This document shows positions 45,026 to 56,639 of a stretch of 64,000 nt of DNA, piece after piece (within the stretch, counting starts at the first letter, position 1; the number at the start of each line of letters is the position of its first letter). The DNA is from Zygnema cylindricum. Its lineage: Eukaryota; Streptophyta; Zygnematophyceae; Zygnematales; Zygnemataceae. Location of the stretch: positions 1 through 64,000 of the forward strand of contig JBBHKE010000247.1 in NCBI GenBank assembly GCA_037447655.1. The letters run 5' to 3'. The notes under the pieces are model-generated. The model was not told the DNA's origin. It did not search any database and saw only the letters and a program-made list of their open reading frames with translations. Position numbers and translations under genes: made by a program.

Positions 45026-46451
45026 ATGGAGCCCATAGAATGTTAGATTATGGGCCCACCATCTACGGTGCATATGTTCAATGGAACAGACTTCACTTAT
45101 TGGGAGTTTACAATGGAGGGATTGCTTTTCGAGAAGCACTTATGGGGAATTGTTTTGGGATGAATGAGATGTCCGCCACGTGGCTTTGGAGGAGCTTACT
45201 ATAGAGAATCATCTGAGGCTCCCCAGAATATCAACCGGAGTTTAGATGCAACGGAAGGTGGATGGAAAAACCTTGGCGTGGATGGGGAAATAGTGGAGAA
45301 GGATAAAGGCACACCTTTGGTGAGGGGAGCTTGGCTCTCAGCTATGTTACCACTTGTAAGGATTAAAACTGAAGAAAATGACAGAAAAATTATGGGAATA
45401 CAAAAACACTATAGCAAAGCATCTCATACTTAGAAACGTGTCTAAGTCCATAGCTATCAATCTTATAAACTTAACGAAGTCTTCAGAGATATGGGAAGCA
45501 CTAATTCAGATTTATAAGAGTGAGACTATGCAGAGGCATCAATTAGTAAAATAAGAAATAGTGGCCTATGTTTATAAAAGCGGTAGCATGATAAAGTTTT
45601 GCAATGATATTGCTGCATTATATATTGAGCTTGCTAGTGCGAGATATGTAGAATTTGAGGAGAGAAGGATTAATACACTAATCATGAAACTCCCACATGA
45701 GTACGAAGACATCATTTATCGTATGCAGGGAATGGATGGCTCCTCGTGGACTTGGAGCATTACCATAGAGATAATACTTGTGATGAAAAGCACTTTGGAG
45801 CTTCGTAGGGGAAGTGACAAAGTGACTGCATTTACAGCTGGTGGTGACTGGTGGAAGCATGATGTAAGGATCGGCGGTGACGAGCGCAAGCTTGATGAGA
45901 GGAAGAAAGACAAAGGTAAACCTTATCGGAACTTTGGTAGAAAGAAAGGGAAAAGAAAAGAAAGGGGAGCTTTGGAAAAAAAGGTTTGCTTCTTTTGTAG
46001 AGAACCCAGTCACTATATGGAGGAGTGTCCTCGTTTGGAAGAACTTAGAAGTTGGAGTGTGAATGAGGAGGAAGAAGGGGAAGAGGAGAAAGAGGATGAA
46101 GAAATCTTAGAGCTTCTTCACATCGGTAGAATGGAAAAGAGAGAAAAGTACACAGTAATCCCACAAAGGCAACAATGTGCTTTTGGAGGTATAATGGAAG
46201 TAAAGAGAGAGGAGGTACTTGAGGATGTCGAGGAGTGTAGAGTGTATGACTTAGAAATGAGAAAGTCAAATCTAGGATCCATAAGTGAAAACGTGAAAGA
46301 TAAAGTTAATGAGGATAACTTTATAGATAATTTGGAAACAGCAAACTGGTCGGAAAGGGAGACTTCAACGTATTTCGAGGAAAGGGGAGAAGTGAAACTA
46401 GAAGGGGTCTTAAAGGATAGGGGAGAAGAGGAATATTTAATGAAAGGTTAA
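45026..46451 (+). pseudogene. B1 gag with acidic extension
   Basis: Starts at the LTR-internal ATG 45026 (in-frame stop after six codons), then MGPPSTVHMFNGTDFTYWEFTMEGLLFEKHLWGIV, further breaks, and a 296-residue frame from 45561: MIKFCNDIAALYIELA, IMKLPHEYEDIIYRMQGMDGSSW, knuckle CFFCREPSHYMEEC. It matches F's gag up to QQCAFGGI, where F continues to its protease. B1 instead continues ~80 Glu-rich residues to 46451. From 46452 to 46923 there is only decayed sequence. Confidence 0.8.
45046..45060 (+). other. Primer-binding site of B1
   Basis: GATTATGGGCCCACC directly after the 5' LTR; 14 of 15 match the initiator tRNA-Met anticodon-arm complement, the best of the four sites. Confidence 0.72.
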
Positions 46452-46923
46452 GGGGAGGAGAAATATTTATTGGGAATAAATTTAGAAAGTGAGATGGAAA
46501 GAAATCCATTGGAGAGAGTGAGGAAAGTTCAATTTTTGGGGGTAATGGGTTTGACATCACTAAAGGCAGTGATGGTATTTATGAAGGTGTGCCTGTAAAA
46601 GGGTTAAAATCTGGGTGTATGTTGCAGATTGGAGATGGGGCTGGCTGTTTCGATCGCAAGAGGGAAATCGGTTTGAGTGTGGATGGAAAAGTGATGAGGT
46701 GGATAAAATCTTTGCACGGATTTATGAAAAGTGGGATGTTAAATAAAATGTGTGATGCAATTATTATTTTGATTCATCTAATGCATTGTGTTAAATACGA
46801 GAGTATTTTCTTAAGTTTTATGAAAGGAAAAGGAAAAAGGAACAAGAAAAAGAAAAATGGGAGGGGATGTTTGTTTATTTGTTTGTGGGAGTTGAAAGGA
46901 AAATAGACTAGAAAATAAAGGAG

Positions 46924-48215
46924 TGTTGGTATTTGAGTATTTTCTAGGTTTGTTTTAGTATAAGAGACGAGGCACTCTGACTCTAACTTCCTTCTCCAAG
47001 CCCCCACACTTGTTGTAGTCACTCAAGGCTGGACAGGGAGCTAGAGCCATGGCTGCCTAGTCTCTCTATAGAGAAAGGGTGTAGATTTGGTAGACTTACC
47101 AAAAAGGTATTTGACACACCCAGGAATTGATTCTGGTACCTACCGTCCATCAAATAACCAGAAGCCGTTAGCCTTATCCGTTTAGTCTAGGACTAGTGCT
47201 AAGACGTAATGGGTTTGGTAGATATTTAAAAAGTATTTAGTAGGGTTTTCCATTTAACTAGATTACGATTTATATGGCATTGAAACAGTTGTACTTTAAA
47301 GTACCAGACGAAACAAATAGTACGAACATTTGTTTTGACGGTCCGTATTAAATGTCGAAATAAATCAGACGGCCGTGATTAGCGCCGGCTCCGCGAAAGG
47401 ATAATTTGGCGGTTTGCGGACGTCACCACTCCAGATGACACGTGGCGACATCGTACAGGTTGCGGAATAACCGGAACGGAACACAACAAATTCGGATGTG
47501 ACAAATGTCATATTATGGCAATATCGTACAATGTCCATACAAAAAGTACTCCAACACTTGTACTTTCTTGTACAGTACCGTTTCTCTGCATGGCATGATC
47601 TGGCGCCACGTGGAGAGATAAGATTTGGAAGCAGGAATAATTTCGGGGATTATAAGAGCGAATCCGGATAGGACATGTGTTGACTTTTTAGCCATGTCGT
47701 ACGATGGCCGTACAAACTATACCTTTATGTACTATACAGCAATATAATTTGGCTGTACCTCAATACTTAAGGGTTTAGAGAGGGGTTTAGAACTTAGAAT
47801 ATTTTAGGTAGGTAGCCACAACTCTCTTAGAGAGCATCTAAACAAAAGGCAAACTTTGGCCAGCCATAACAATCAACTGAGCTGACCAATTTTAGTGATT
47901 CTTTTTGCTGCAGACTCAGGGGAGTCAAAGCTACAGAGGGCTGTAGTCGTTCAGAGTTTTTGCTTTCCTGGGTGGCTGCATTTCTAAGGGAAAGTCAAAG
48001 TGGGTGAATGTGTCTAAAACTCATATTCTAACTTTGCATTTTGTGGTGGAACTAAGCACACAGAAAGTCTTATTTCACAGGGATCAAGCTGTTATGGGGT
48101 TTTGGTTGTCAAGGGGTCAATCATTTGGGTGTATATAAACTTGGAGTCACCACTATCTAGATTAGCTTCTTTTGATCAGCGAATTCTGTGTGGCAATGGA
48201 GCCTATATAATTTCA
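46924..48215 (+). repeat. 3' LTR of B1
   Basis: 1292 bp, TGTTGGTATT...ATAATTTCA, right edge fixed by the CAATA duplication. Copy of the gag ATG at 48196. Confidence 0.92.
47101..47190 (-). other. Antisense tRNA-like module (B1 3' LTR)
   Basis: Minus strand: ACTAAACGGATAAGGCTAACGG, then ACCAGAATCAATTCCTGG and CCTTTTT. The first part resembles the D-arm region of a tRNA-Arg-like gene. Confidence 0.45.
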
Positions 48216-48639
48216 CAATACACACGTCCAGTAAGCGAAAAGTGTCCTTCGAGGACAGTCGGAGGAGACTCCCCAGGTACTAGATAGAAGAGGCGTTTGC
48301 GTCGAAAATTCAATATCGGACAGTGGAAGTTTTCGCCAAAAAGTTTGGAGAATCTTTAAGATTTTCAAGTAAACATATTTTGCAAAAAAAAAAAAAAAAG
48401 CAGATGGACGTTGTACGGAAAGGTTCTTTCTATGGTAAACAACCCCACTTTTCGCCTGATGGAAGGTTACCCTGAGGTGATATTTCGGTTGGTTGTCTCA
48501 CAATCTTTACGAGCAACATAAATTCGATAGCACTTGTGAAAAATCCCGTTTTTCACAAGCGCACGAAACATATTTGCATTTAATGGCATTTCATGCGATT
48601 TCTGGTAATGGCAAAAGAAATTGAGTATAAATAAATGAC

Positions 48640-49248
48640 GACTTTGGAGGAAGTTGTCGATACGTTGATGAAAGTGGTTGTGTACGAAGTACTGCTACAG
48701 GGAAGACCTAAGCTAGGTTTACATTGAGTTGGAGATTCTCAAATTGAGGATGGGATTGTTTGATTCAATTTTCAGAATCGGGCGACTGCCGATTCCTCAC
48801 TAATTTGTGTTCGTGAAATACAGAGGAGATTTATGTTTTGCGTCCGCCATGGTATTTGATGTGTACGACAAAGCGACAGTGCAATTTGTGCGGCCGACCT
48901 TGCGGCGATCTTGCCACATTTTGGTTGTTTACAGAGAAGGATTTTTAGAAGAGAAGGCTAGCTCAAGGTAGCTCAAAGATGTAGGCTATGGCCGGCACAC
49001 CTTTGCGTGTACCTGGTCATCTTTAGTTGCATTATTATGCTTTGTATTGTTACTTCATTTATTTGTTCTAAGTTTTTGTATAGGGTATTTAGTGGGAGAG
49101 TGAGTATGTGGAAAGTATCTCTGAATCTGTGTCAAGGAGGGGAAAAAACCTACGGTGAAATATAAGACTTTTGCCATACTTCTTTGTCATTTTTATCTTG
49201 CTTCCGTTGTGGTGTATTCGCAATTATTTTTGGTTATTTCTCTATCAA
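48640..49248 (+). mobile_element. 3' end of a C/E-type copia element
   Basis: Residues DTLMKVVVYEVLLQGRPKLGLH (48659-48724) match the RNase H tail of element C (DMLTKSAMHDVFVRGRPKLGLL). A purine-rich tract (ATTGAGGATGGGA) and an E-like LTR follow (GATCTTGCCACATTTTGG, GGCTATGGCCGGCACACC, TAAGTTTTTGTATAGGG), ending TCTATCAA near 49248. 48221-48639 and 49249-50570 contain no gene that I can support. Confidence 0.65.
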
Positions 49249-50592
49249 TTACAAACGTGTGTAAATATTATAGGGGGAGGACATATTTGTGGTTTCAAAA
49301 CTTAAGGTTTTTAGTTTCAGTGAAGATTTTGGGTGTGGCGATAATTTGGATTTTTGGAAAAGAGGGAAAGCAAATAGATCAATTTTAAAAGTTTGAATTC
49401 TCTTCAATGTGGAAAATTCAATTAGGGCAAGCGTTTCATATAACATATTTTTTGAAACCTCCGGCAAGGACATTGGGAGCACGCAAACTCACAACCCTAT
49501 GGATCATACAACCTATCACCCACTTGGTAAACTCAAACACGCATCCTCGCCTATAAACCATATATTTTCCCTATTGTTTTCTCATATTGACAATGGCACT
49601 TGCCAAGATGCTCCTTAAAGGGCACTTCTTTTTGCTTTTGCCCATCTTTATGAAATACAATCACCAACTCTAACAATGATAGCTAGTTAATTCCCTTCCA
49701 CCGGGACGATAACTAAAGTGTAGGTTCCACTACCAAGTTATCTTTGCCTTTCATCATTTTGTGGAGCAACTTTGTCTCGTCAGTTTTTTTGTTACACTGT
49801 CATGTGTATCTTGGTGCGTGCAAGGATCGCTTTTTAACCTCCTCCCTCTTTTTTCATATCGCCTCTTCAAAAAAGGGCGTTAAAGATTTATGTTGCCCCA
49901 TAGGAACCCATTCTTTGTGAATCCAGTAATGAGATCGTCTAAGAGTTATGGACCCTAGTTTGTCTGGGTTGGGGTAATCATCTTCTATAATTTTATGCTC
50001 TTTGTTGTAACCACCTTAGCTGTTTGTATTTATATAAGTACTTGTTCCGATTAGCATTGTCTTGTTCGTTTGTCCGTGATGGTTTTTGCCTATTTTCTCT
50101 AAACTCTTGTAATCGTTAAAAGTTTTTTTTTTTTTTAGTTTTACGCCTAGAGTACTTTGTTGGTTCTATTCCAAGCTTTATATTGAACTAGCGCCTTCTC
50201 GTATAACAACAGGGAAAAAAACCAAAGAACAACGGGATCATTACAATAGACTAGTATTTTATTTCAATCATGACTTCACTAATTTTTTCCGTTTTAAATT
50301 CTTCCTTGTTATCGTAACATCGTCAAAACAAGTAGACGATGACCTCAAGGGTTTGTCTATCTTCTCTGACTGCAAAGCCATACACAAAGACATCATCAAC
50401 TAAGACTAGAAAAATGAAGCCACAACCAAATAATTGTTGTCTTTCGAGTAACTGAGCTTAGTACTTGTTTCGTAAAATTACGACCCAGTAATCACACATA
50501 TTTTTTTTTTCTCTTGGAAACGTTTTCGTACGCATTGGTCATTCGTTTGCAACCTGAACGATGTGCCATTTTTGTTAGTTTATTTGGAGGAT

Positions 50593-50641
50593 GGAACGGA
50601 GGGAGGGAGGGAGAGAGAGGGGGAGAGGAGGGAGGGAGAGG
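50593..50641 (+). repeat. GA-rich low-complexity tract
   Basis: GGAGGGAGGGAGGGAGAG-type purine run of ~50 bp. Confidence 0.7.
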
Positions 50642-50997
50642 TATGTTGAATAGAGAAGGTCTATTCGAATGTTAAAATGATACCTACACTTAGTTGTTCT
50701 GAGATAAAGGATATTTTTCCTTCATTCCGATGAGAAAGTTAACAATGGCTTCATGGTGAAATCTAAACCTCTTGATTTTATAGGAAAATAATAACGACTC
50801 TCTAAAGATACTCTACTATGTTTGAAAAAATTCCTTCTTTAACCAGGAACGCCGGTTTTGGCGACAAAACTATTCGCGAAATATGTGAGAGGTAAACGGA
50901 CTCATATTTTGAAGGTCAAAACAGACATGTGAAAGAGCAAAACAAACTTTATATGAGAGGGCAAAATGACTTTGCTGAAAGGTCGACAATAAGTTAC

Positions 50998-51067
50998 TCT
51001 TCGGCCGAGAATTGAATCCGAGTCAACGGCGTGACAGGCGGGGATACTTACCACTATACTATCGAAG
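50998..51067 (-). tRNA. Degenerate tRNA-Asp(GUC)-like sequence
   Basis: On the minus strand: AGTATAGTGGTAAGTAT (A box/D arm), CGCCTGTCACGC (anticodon loop CTGTCAC, anticodon GTC) and GATTCAATTC (B box/T loop) in tRNA-Asp order, with an acceptor stem CTTCGAT/GCCGAAG that pairs at five positions plus wobble. The anticodon stem (CCCGC/GCCGT) and T stem are damaged, so it is probably a pseudogene or SINE head. Confidence 0.6.
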
Positions 51068-51187
51068 CAGTTTTTTTTCTAATGGCCGTTGTTTTTTATT
51101 TATTCTTTAAAAATATATCAATAAGGGATACACCAGACATTTCCAAATGCTAAAGCATACACGCTATCTGATGTTAACGCAGAAATA

Positions 51188-51530
51188 GTACGATTTTTCA
51201 TTTTTGCCTTCCCTTCCATTAGAAGTACGATTTTTGCCTTCCAGCTTCGACTTTCGAGCGCTATTTTTTATTGTTTGTTTTGAAATACAAATTCAAATTA
51301 AGAAAGTACACATACATGATAAACAAGTACAGATTTTGAAATGAAATTGGTCAGTTTTGAAATCGTTGACGATTTTAAAGATTGGATCCTCAACTTACGT
51401 GGAGCCACTCAAACTGAGCCACGTATATTAAAACTTGATTACAGGCATTACGCGATGTAGCCGAGGCCTCTGTATTGCATAAATATTGTTGTCCGTACTA
51501 TTACAGTGACCTCCTGATGTAACCACACCA
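51188..51530. mobile_element. Partial copy of PIF/Harbinger-like element 1
   Basis: Inverted relative of 40205-40480 (GTTACATCAGGAGGT, GTAATAGTACGG, CCTC(G)..TACATCGCG when complemented). The right end ACCACACCA is followed by TAA. The left end is missing. Confidence 0.6.
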
Positions 51531-51609
51531 TAAAGCATCTTTTTTTCCTTGCACGCTTTTCGGATTTTTGATCTGACGGTTGCGATTGAAGCCAAGATTC
51601 TTGTAACAA

Positions 51610-52064
51610 TATCACTAAAATCCACACAACTTAAACTTTATCGCACAGCGGAAGCATTCACCAATAAGCACATATAAAAAGAAGGCAATCACATATCACA
51701 TCGGCCAATATACAGATATATTACACCGAAGCTTTTTGTATATAATTTGTCACCCTTTTTTCTCTAGTACTAACATTAACCCAATCTGACTACTACATTA
51801 GTCTATAGAACACACAACGAACTTTAAAATACACGGCACGGAAAACGTGCCCCTCAAACACCTCACTAAAATTCAACATCTGGCAGCAAGACTGAAAGTT
51901 TGCTGCTCCGCACACGCGGTACCACGCAACACTACGAACCAAAACAAACATATAAAAAACATTCGTCCGTACCGAATGAACAAATAGACGTGACGCAAAA
52001 ACTTAGACGCGAAATCGAACCGAAGACCGACTTACCTAACTCGCGTTTCCACCAATGTCCTAAA
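51610..52064 (-). repeat. Probable 3' LTR of element C
   Basis: Lies directly beyond C's RNase H stop and a purine tract (GAGAGGGGGA, ~52066-52076). Shares CACAGCGGAAGC and a TTTTAGGACATTGG-type start with E LTRs. The left edge is uncertain. Confidence 0.5.
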
Positions 52065-53169
52065 ATTCCCCCTCTCATTGTGAAATCCTCTCACATCACA
52101 GCAAGCCTAGCTTAGGTCTTCCTCTCACAAAGACATCATGCATAGCTGACTTAGTAAGCATGTCAGCTATTTCCTCTACAATAGAAACAAAGACAAATTC
52201 AAGTTTCTTTTCCCTCACTAAATCTCGAATAAAATGCCACTGAATCTTGATATGTTTAGTCCTTTTATGAAATACAGAATTTATGATCAGTGCCGTAGAA
52301 CTCATGCTATCAAAAAATAATTTCTTACATCCAACTAAAATGCACAACTCTCCAAGCATTTCTTTTACCCAAACTTCAGCCTTCGACGCATGACAGGCTG
52401 ACATATATTCAGCCTCACATATATTCGGCCTCTGTAGAGCTTAAGGCCACACTCGGTTGGAGACTAGAACTCCATTAAATAGCAGCTCCACTGAATATAA
52501 ATGCATATCCGGAAGTTGATTTTCCAGAATCATAATCTCCTCCCCAATCTGCATCAGAGTAGCAAAAACATTCCAAATTTCCATCCGATTGAAACACAAT
52601 CCAAGACTGATCGTGCCAACCAAATACCGGAAGATCCGTTTCACCGCCTCCCAATGCGGTTTCTTTGGTGCCTGGCAAAACTTGCTGACAACAGAAACAG
52701 CAGCAGAAATATCTGGACGCTTTCCCACACTCAAATACATCAAACTGCCGATTGCTTCTCGATACGGCACCTTAACTGTCTCCAAATTTTCCGACTTAGA
52801 ATATTACATTTTCGGATCTAAGGGAGTCGAAATCGGTTTAGCATCGGCCATATAAAATCGTGCTAAAACCTCCTTGAAATATTGCTCTTGACTGAGCTTG
52901 ATGCATCCAGATGCATCCCGAATAACCTCAATTCCTTCACCTTTCACATTAACACCGAAATCCAAAGTAGTTCGAACAAAATCGAAATCAATAAACACCT
53001 TATGGAGTCTCAAATACCACGTTCTCGGGGCTTGCTTCAACCCATATAAAGACTTCCGAAGACTCCACACAATACAAAGTTGAGAAGTCACCCCCTCCAA
53101 AACTTTCACATATATTTCCTCTTTGAACTCACAATTCAGTCTCCACATCCATTTGATGGATGTGTTTCT

Positions 53170-54163
53170 TGCAACTCTGAGACCTCCATAGGTCCTCAAA
53201 GTAGGCAGCTCACACTAAGCCTCTAGGATAACCTTGACCCCTTTGTGTTTCAGCAAGAATAACTGCCACCTTGGTAGACAAAAACTCTGACCACCTTCAC
53301 CCTTGTGAAGGCAAGACTCCCTTGAGTCTTTAGAAAAAAGAATCTTTGAATTTGCTCCCCTGAGAAATAAGTTATCGTGGGTCAAAGTTTACCTTTTGTA
53401 CAGAAGCTCACTTGGAGAGAGGGTCCTATCTACCAATTTTTTCTAAGTCCTATCACTCTCTAAAACTATATCTACTAACGTACAACACCAATCATATTAC
53501 TGTGTCGTACAGAAAAGTACAGCTGCCGGTGTACTTTCTATACGGACATTGTACGACATGGCCAAAAAGTGGACACATATCATATCCGGATTCGTTCATG
53601 TAATCTCCGGAGATGCCGCGATCCAATGTCATTGTGCCACGTGTCATCCTATATGGCGATGACCGCAAACCGCCGAAATCCTCTTCTGCGATCTCGGCAT
53701 CTTTTCCGACAGTCCGATCGAAACCAGATTTTGATCGTGGCCGTCATAAATACTTGCGCGGTATTTATTTCGCTATCGAAACAAAATGCGCGGTATATAT
53801 TTCTTCTCCGTTGTTGTTAAATGAATTAGTCTACATGTAATTATTTATATAATTATCAAACCCTATATCCCTCAACACTAGCTTTAGACTAAACGGATAT
53901 AGCTACCGCCTACTGTGAACCTCAACAGACGGTAGGTACCAGGATCAAATCCTGGGTCTGTCAGGCCCCTTTTTTTAGTAAATCAACCAATCTACTGCTT
54001 GTCTTCCTCTGGATAGCATTGGCAACCATGGCTCTAACTCCCTCTCCAATTTCAGTGACTACAACAAAGTTGAAGTGAGGAGTTAGAGGCAGACTGCCTC
54101 AGCTTCTTTTCCGCAATTCATTTTAGACCTAGAAAATACTAAAAAGAACCATTAATATCTACA
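53170..54163 (-). repeat. Family-B solo LTR in element C's RT
   Basis: 994 bp, TGTAGATATT...GAGTTGCA, with the perfect duplication TTTCT (53165-53169, 54164-54168). This copy fixes both ends of the family-B LTR to the base and carries the ATG (53189) exactly 20 nt from its end. Confidence 0.95.
53886..53976 (+). other. Antisense tRNA-like module (solo LTR)
   Basis: ACTAAACGGATATAGCTACC, then GGTACCAGGATCAAATCCTGGG (B-box core GATCAAATCC inside a perfect 5-bp stem CCAGG/CCTGG) and CCCCTTTTTTT. The best-structured of the six copies. Confidence 0.5.
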
Positions 54164-56639
54164 TTTCTTACTAGCCGCTGCCAAGGCCACAATCATTCCC
54201 AAAGAATCAAACTTAACAACTGGAGCATACGTTTCAGTATAATCAACCCCCTCTCGCTGTTGAAACCCTATACACACCAATCTTGCTTTATACTTAATCA
54301 CCTCACCAGACGCACATGTCTTTGTCTTGAATACCCATTTGGCGTCAATAGCTTTCTTACCAAATGGTAATTCTACCTCTTCAAAAGTCCGATTACCAAC
54401 AATTTACTTATATTCTTTTTCCCAAGCATCCCTCCACTTAGTTTCCCACTCACTCGAATTCCGAGCCTCTGAATTAGATTGAGGAATTAGAGTTCGAAAC
54501 GTCTCCACCAAGCCGATCATACGATAATCTGGCCGATTTCTTCCCCTTTGTCTCACGAGTACTTCGCCGAACCACAGTCACATCTTCCTCCTTCTCATTT
54601 TCTTCCCTCACTGACGGTAAGCTACCTTTTGATTTTAATGTGGACTGAGTTCTTTCTGAAGGCAGAGAACTCAAAGTCCCATCACTTCCGACATCGGAAT
54701 CTGATTTTCGAATTGGAACAAACCGATAGAACTTCACTTTCGTAAGAGGAACTTCTTCTTCATCGGACTCCGATTCCTGCAAATCCGAATTCTCTTCCAC
54801 TTCATGTTTCTCCTCGAAATCTAAATCCTTCTGTACTTTTCCAGCTGATTCCATCACAGATTTAAAATCCTCGTGGAAATCAACATTCTGAGATTCAAAC
54901 ACCACTCTCCTACATGGGTCATACACACGGTACAGGCTCCCTTTGGTGTTATAACCCACAAAGATTCCTGTCCAACTCCTCGCAAAAAATTTCCCCGTCC
55001 TTTGTGTGCATTCAACATAGACGGTTGCCTTACATCCCCAAATGCATAAGTGCCGGACGGACAGCACAATCCCACTCCACAACTCATCCGGGGTCTTATC
55101 ACCTGAAATTGAATTCAAGCGCTGGTTGTAAATGTAATTGGCGGTGAGAATGACATCTCCCCACAAGAATAATTTTTGCCCAGTACTATGTATCATGGCA
55201 CGGACCATCTATTGGAGAGTCCTATTTTTTCTCTCCGCAATTCCATTTGATTCGGGAGAATAAAGAGCCGTAAAATGCTGCCTAATCCCCCTCTCCTTAC
55301 AAAACTCCATGAAAGCCACAAATTCACCTCCGTTATCCGACCTCACGGATTTCAATTTGTGATTTGATTGACGCTCGCCATCACAACCCACTCTTGAAAC
55401 TTCTCAAAAGAATCCGATTTATGCTTCAACAAATGCACCCAAGATTTCCGTGAGTAGTCATCAACAATGACAAAGATGTATTAATGCCCACCCAAAGACC
55501 TCGGCATAACATGGCCACAAAGATCCACATGAATAAGCTCCAATGGATTTTTGGCCCGATACTTTACATCTTTAACCGGATGTGGTTTGCGTTTTTGCTT
55601 CCCTTTACTACAACCACCACATCCATTCACCTTCTCTCCGGTAGTGAGTTCCATTCCTCGAACCGAAGAATTTTGAATCATCCGCTTAAGGTTCCCTTCG
55701 GAGGAATGCAACATACGGTGATGCCATATACCAAGGTTACCTTTTTGGAGTGAAAACTAATTGGCCAAAGACACGGCCTGACCCTTAACTTCTGGTCTTT
55801 TCCAAATAAAACAACTATGCATGCTATCCGTCACGAATCCAGAAGCCACCTGTGTCCCTTTAGAATTCTCCAACACAATGCTCAAATCTGATTTTGAAAC
55901 CACTTGACCTCTGACTTTCTGAATTTGTGGTACCCTAACTAGATTCACGGCTCCATTCGGAATGTAGAAAGCATTATGAAACCTCGTTGAAGTCCCTCTC
56001 TCATTTCTGAACACATCTTGACCGGTAAATCTAACCGAACGATTCCGATTGTATCGACTAGGATCACATGGCCATTAGCAACCTTAATTGTATTGAGAAT
56101 TTTATGAATTTTGTGCATATTATGATTGTGTATCGATCCAATCAATTAGTATCTGGGCATGTTAGCTCCACATTGAGAATCTAATGAGTTATGTATGAGA
56201 GGGAAGAAGAAGAACATACCCTCTCCATCTGGACTGAGGATGCCTATGGAGACCTCAGGAGATCCGTCCACTCTTGAAGCATTCTCTCGGGAACCAAGAG
56301 AACGACATTCTCTCGGGAACCAAGAGAACGAGATTTCAGTTTCGGTGAAGGAATTGCATCAAAGTCCGAGGATTTTGATTTGACCAATCTAAATAGAATG
56401 AAAGGTATGACATTCAATTAAATAGAGACACTTATAAGGAGTGGCTGAAATTTATGAAGGAAAAGGAGAAGAGGGTGAAATAGGAAAATGTTTCGACGAA
56501 ATAGGAATCCTTATACATAGTATGAGCTACGGAGGGTACCTCTAGCTCTAGTTCTAGACGCAGCTCAGATAACTCAGATGAAGATGAAAATTATAAGAAA
56601 AATAGAATAAGAAAGGGGAAGAAAAAGGTAGAAGAGGAT

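Larger units (their letters stand above)
42743..45045 (+). repeat. 5' LTR of B1, split by a solo LTR
   Basis: TGTTGGTATTTGAG...; 1281 bp after removal of the solo LTR and its duplication, against 1292 bp for the 3' LTR. The gag ATG is at 45026, 20 nt from the right edge. Confidence 0.88.
42743..48215 (+). mobile_element. Family-B gag-only copia element B1
   Basis: LTRs 42743-45045 (with a nested solo LTR) and 46924-48215, perfect duplication CAATA at 42738-42742 and 48216-48220. The 1.9-kb interior codes only for gag and an acidic extension; protease through RNase H is absent. A short purine-rich tract (AAATAAAGGAG) precedes the 3' LTR. It would depend on proteins from a full element such as F. 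Confidence 0.92.
52096..56145 (-). pseudogene. Element C copia polyprotein, split by a solo LTR
   Basis: Minus-strand pieces: post-protease IKVANGHVILVDTIGIVRLDLP and YIPNGAVNLVRVPQIQ (56145-55757), GAG-pre-integrase SEGNLKRMIQ with CGGCSKGKQKRKPHP and LIHVDLCGHVMP (55714-55481), integrase LKSVRSDNGGEFVAFMEF and SPESNGIAERKNRTLQ (55391-55209), KTPDELWSGIV and linker (55208-54474), RT start to ~54169, RT continuing 53165-52804 (SLYGLKQAPRTWYLRLHKVF, ISTPLDPKM), YREAIGSLMYLSVGKRPDISAAVSVV (52785-52441) and RNase H (CKKLFFDSMSSTALIINS, TKHIKIQWHFIRDLV) to 52096. Gag and protease are missing above 56145. Several stops. Confidence 0.87.
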
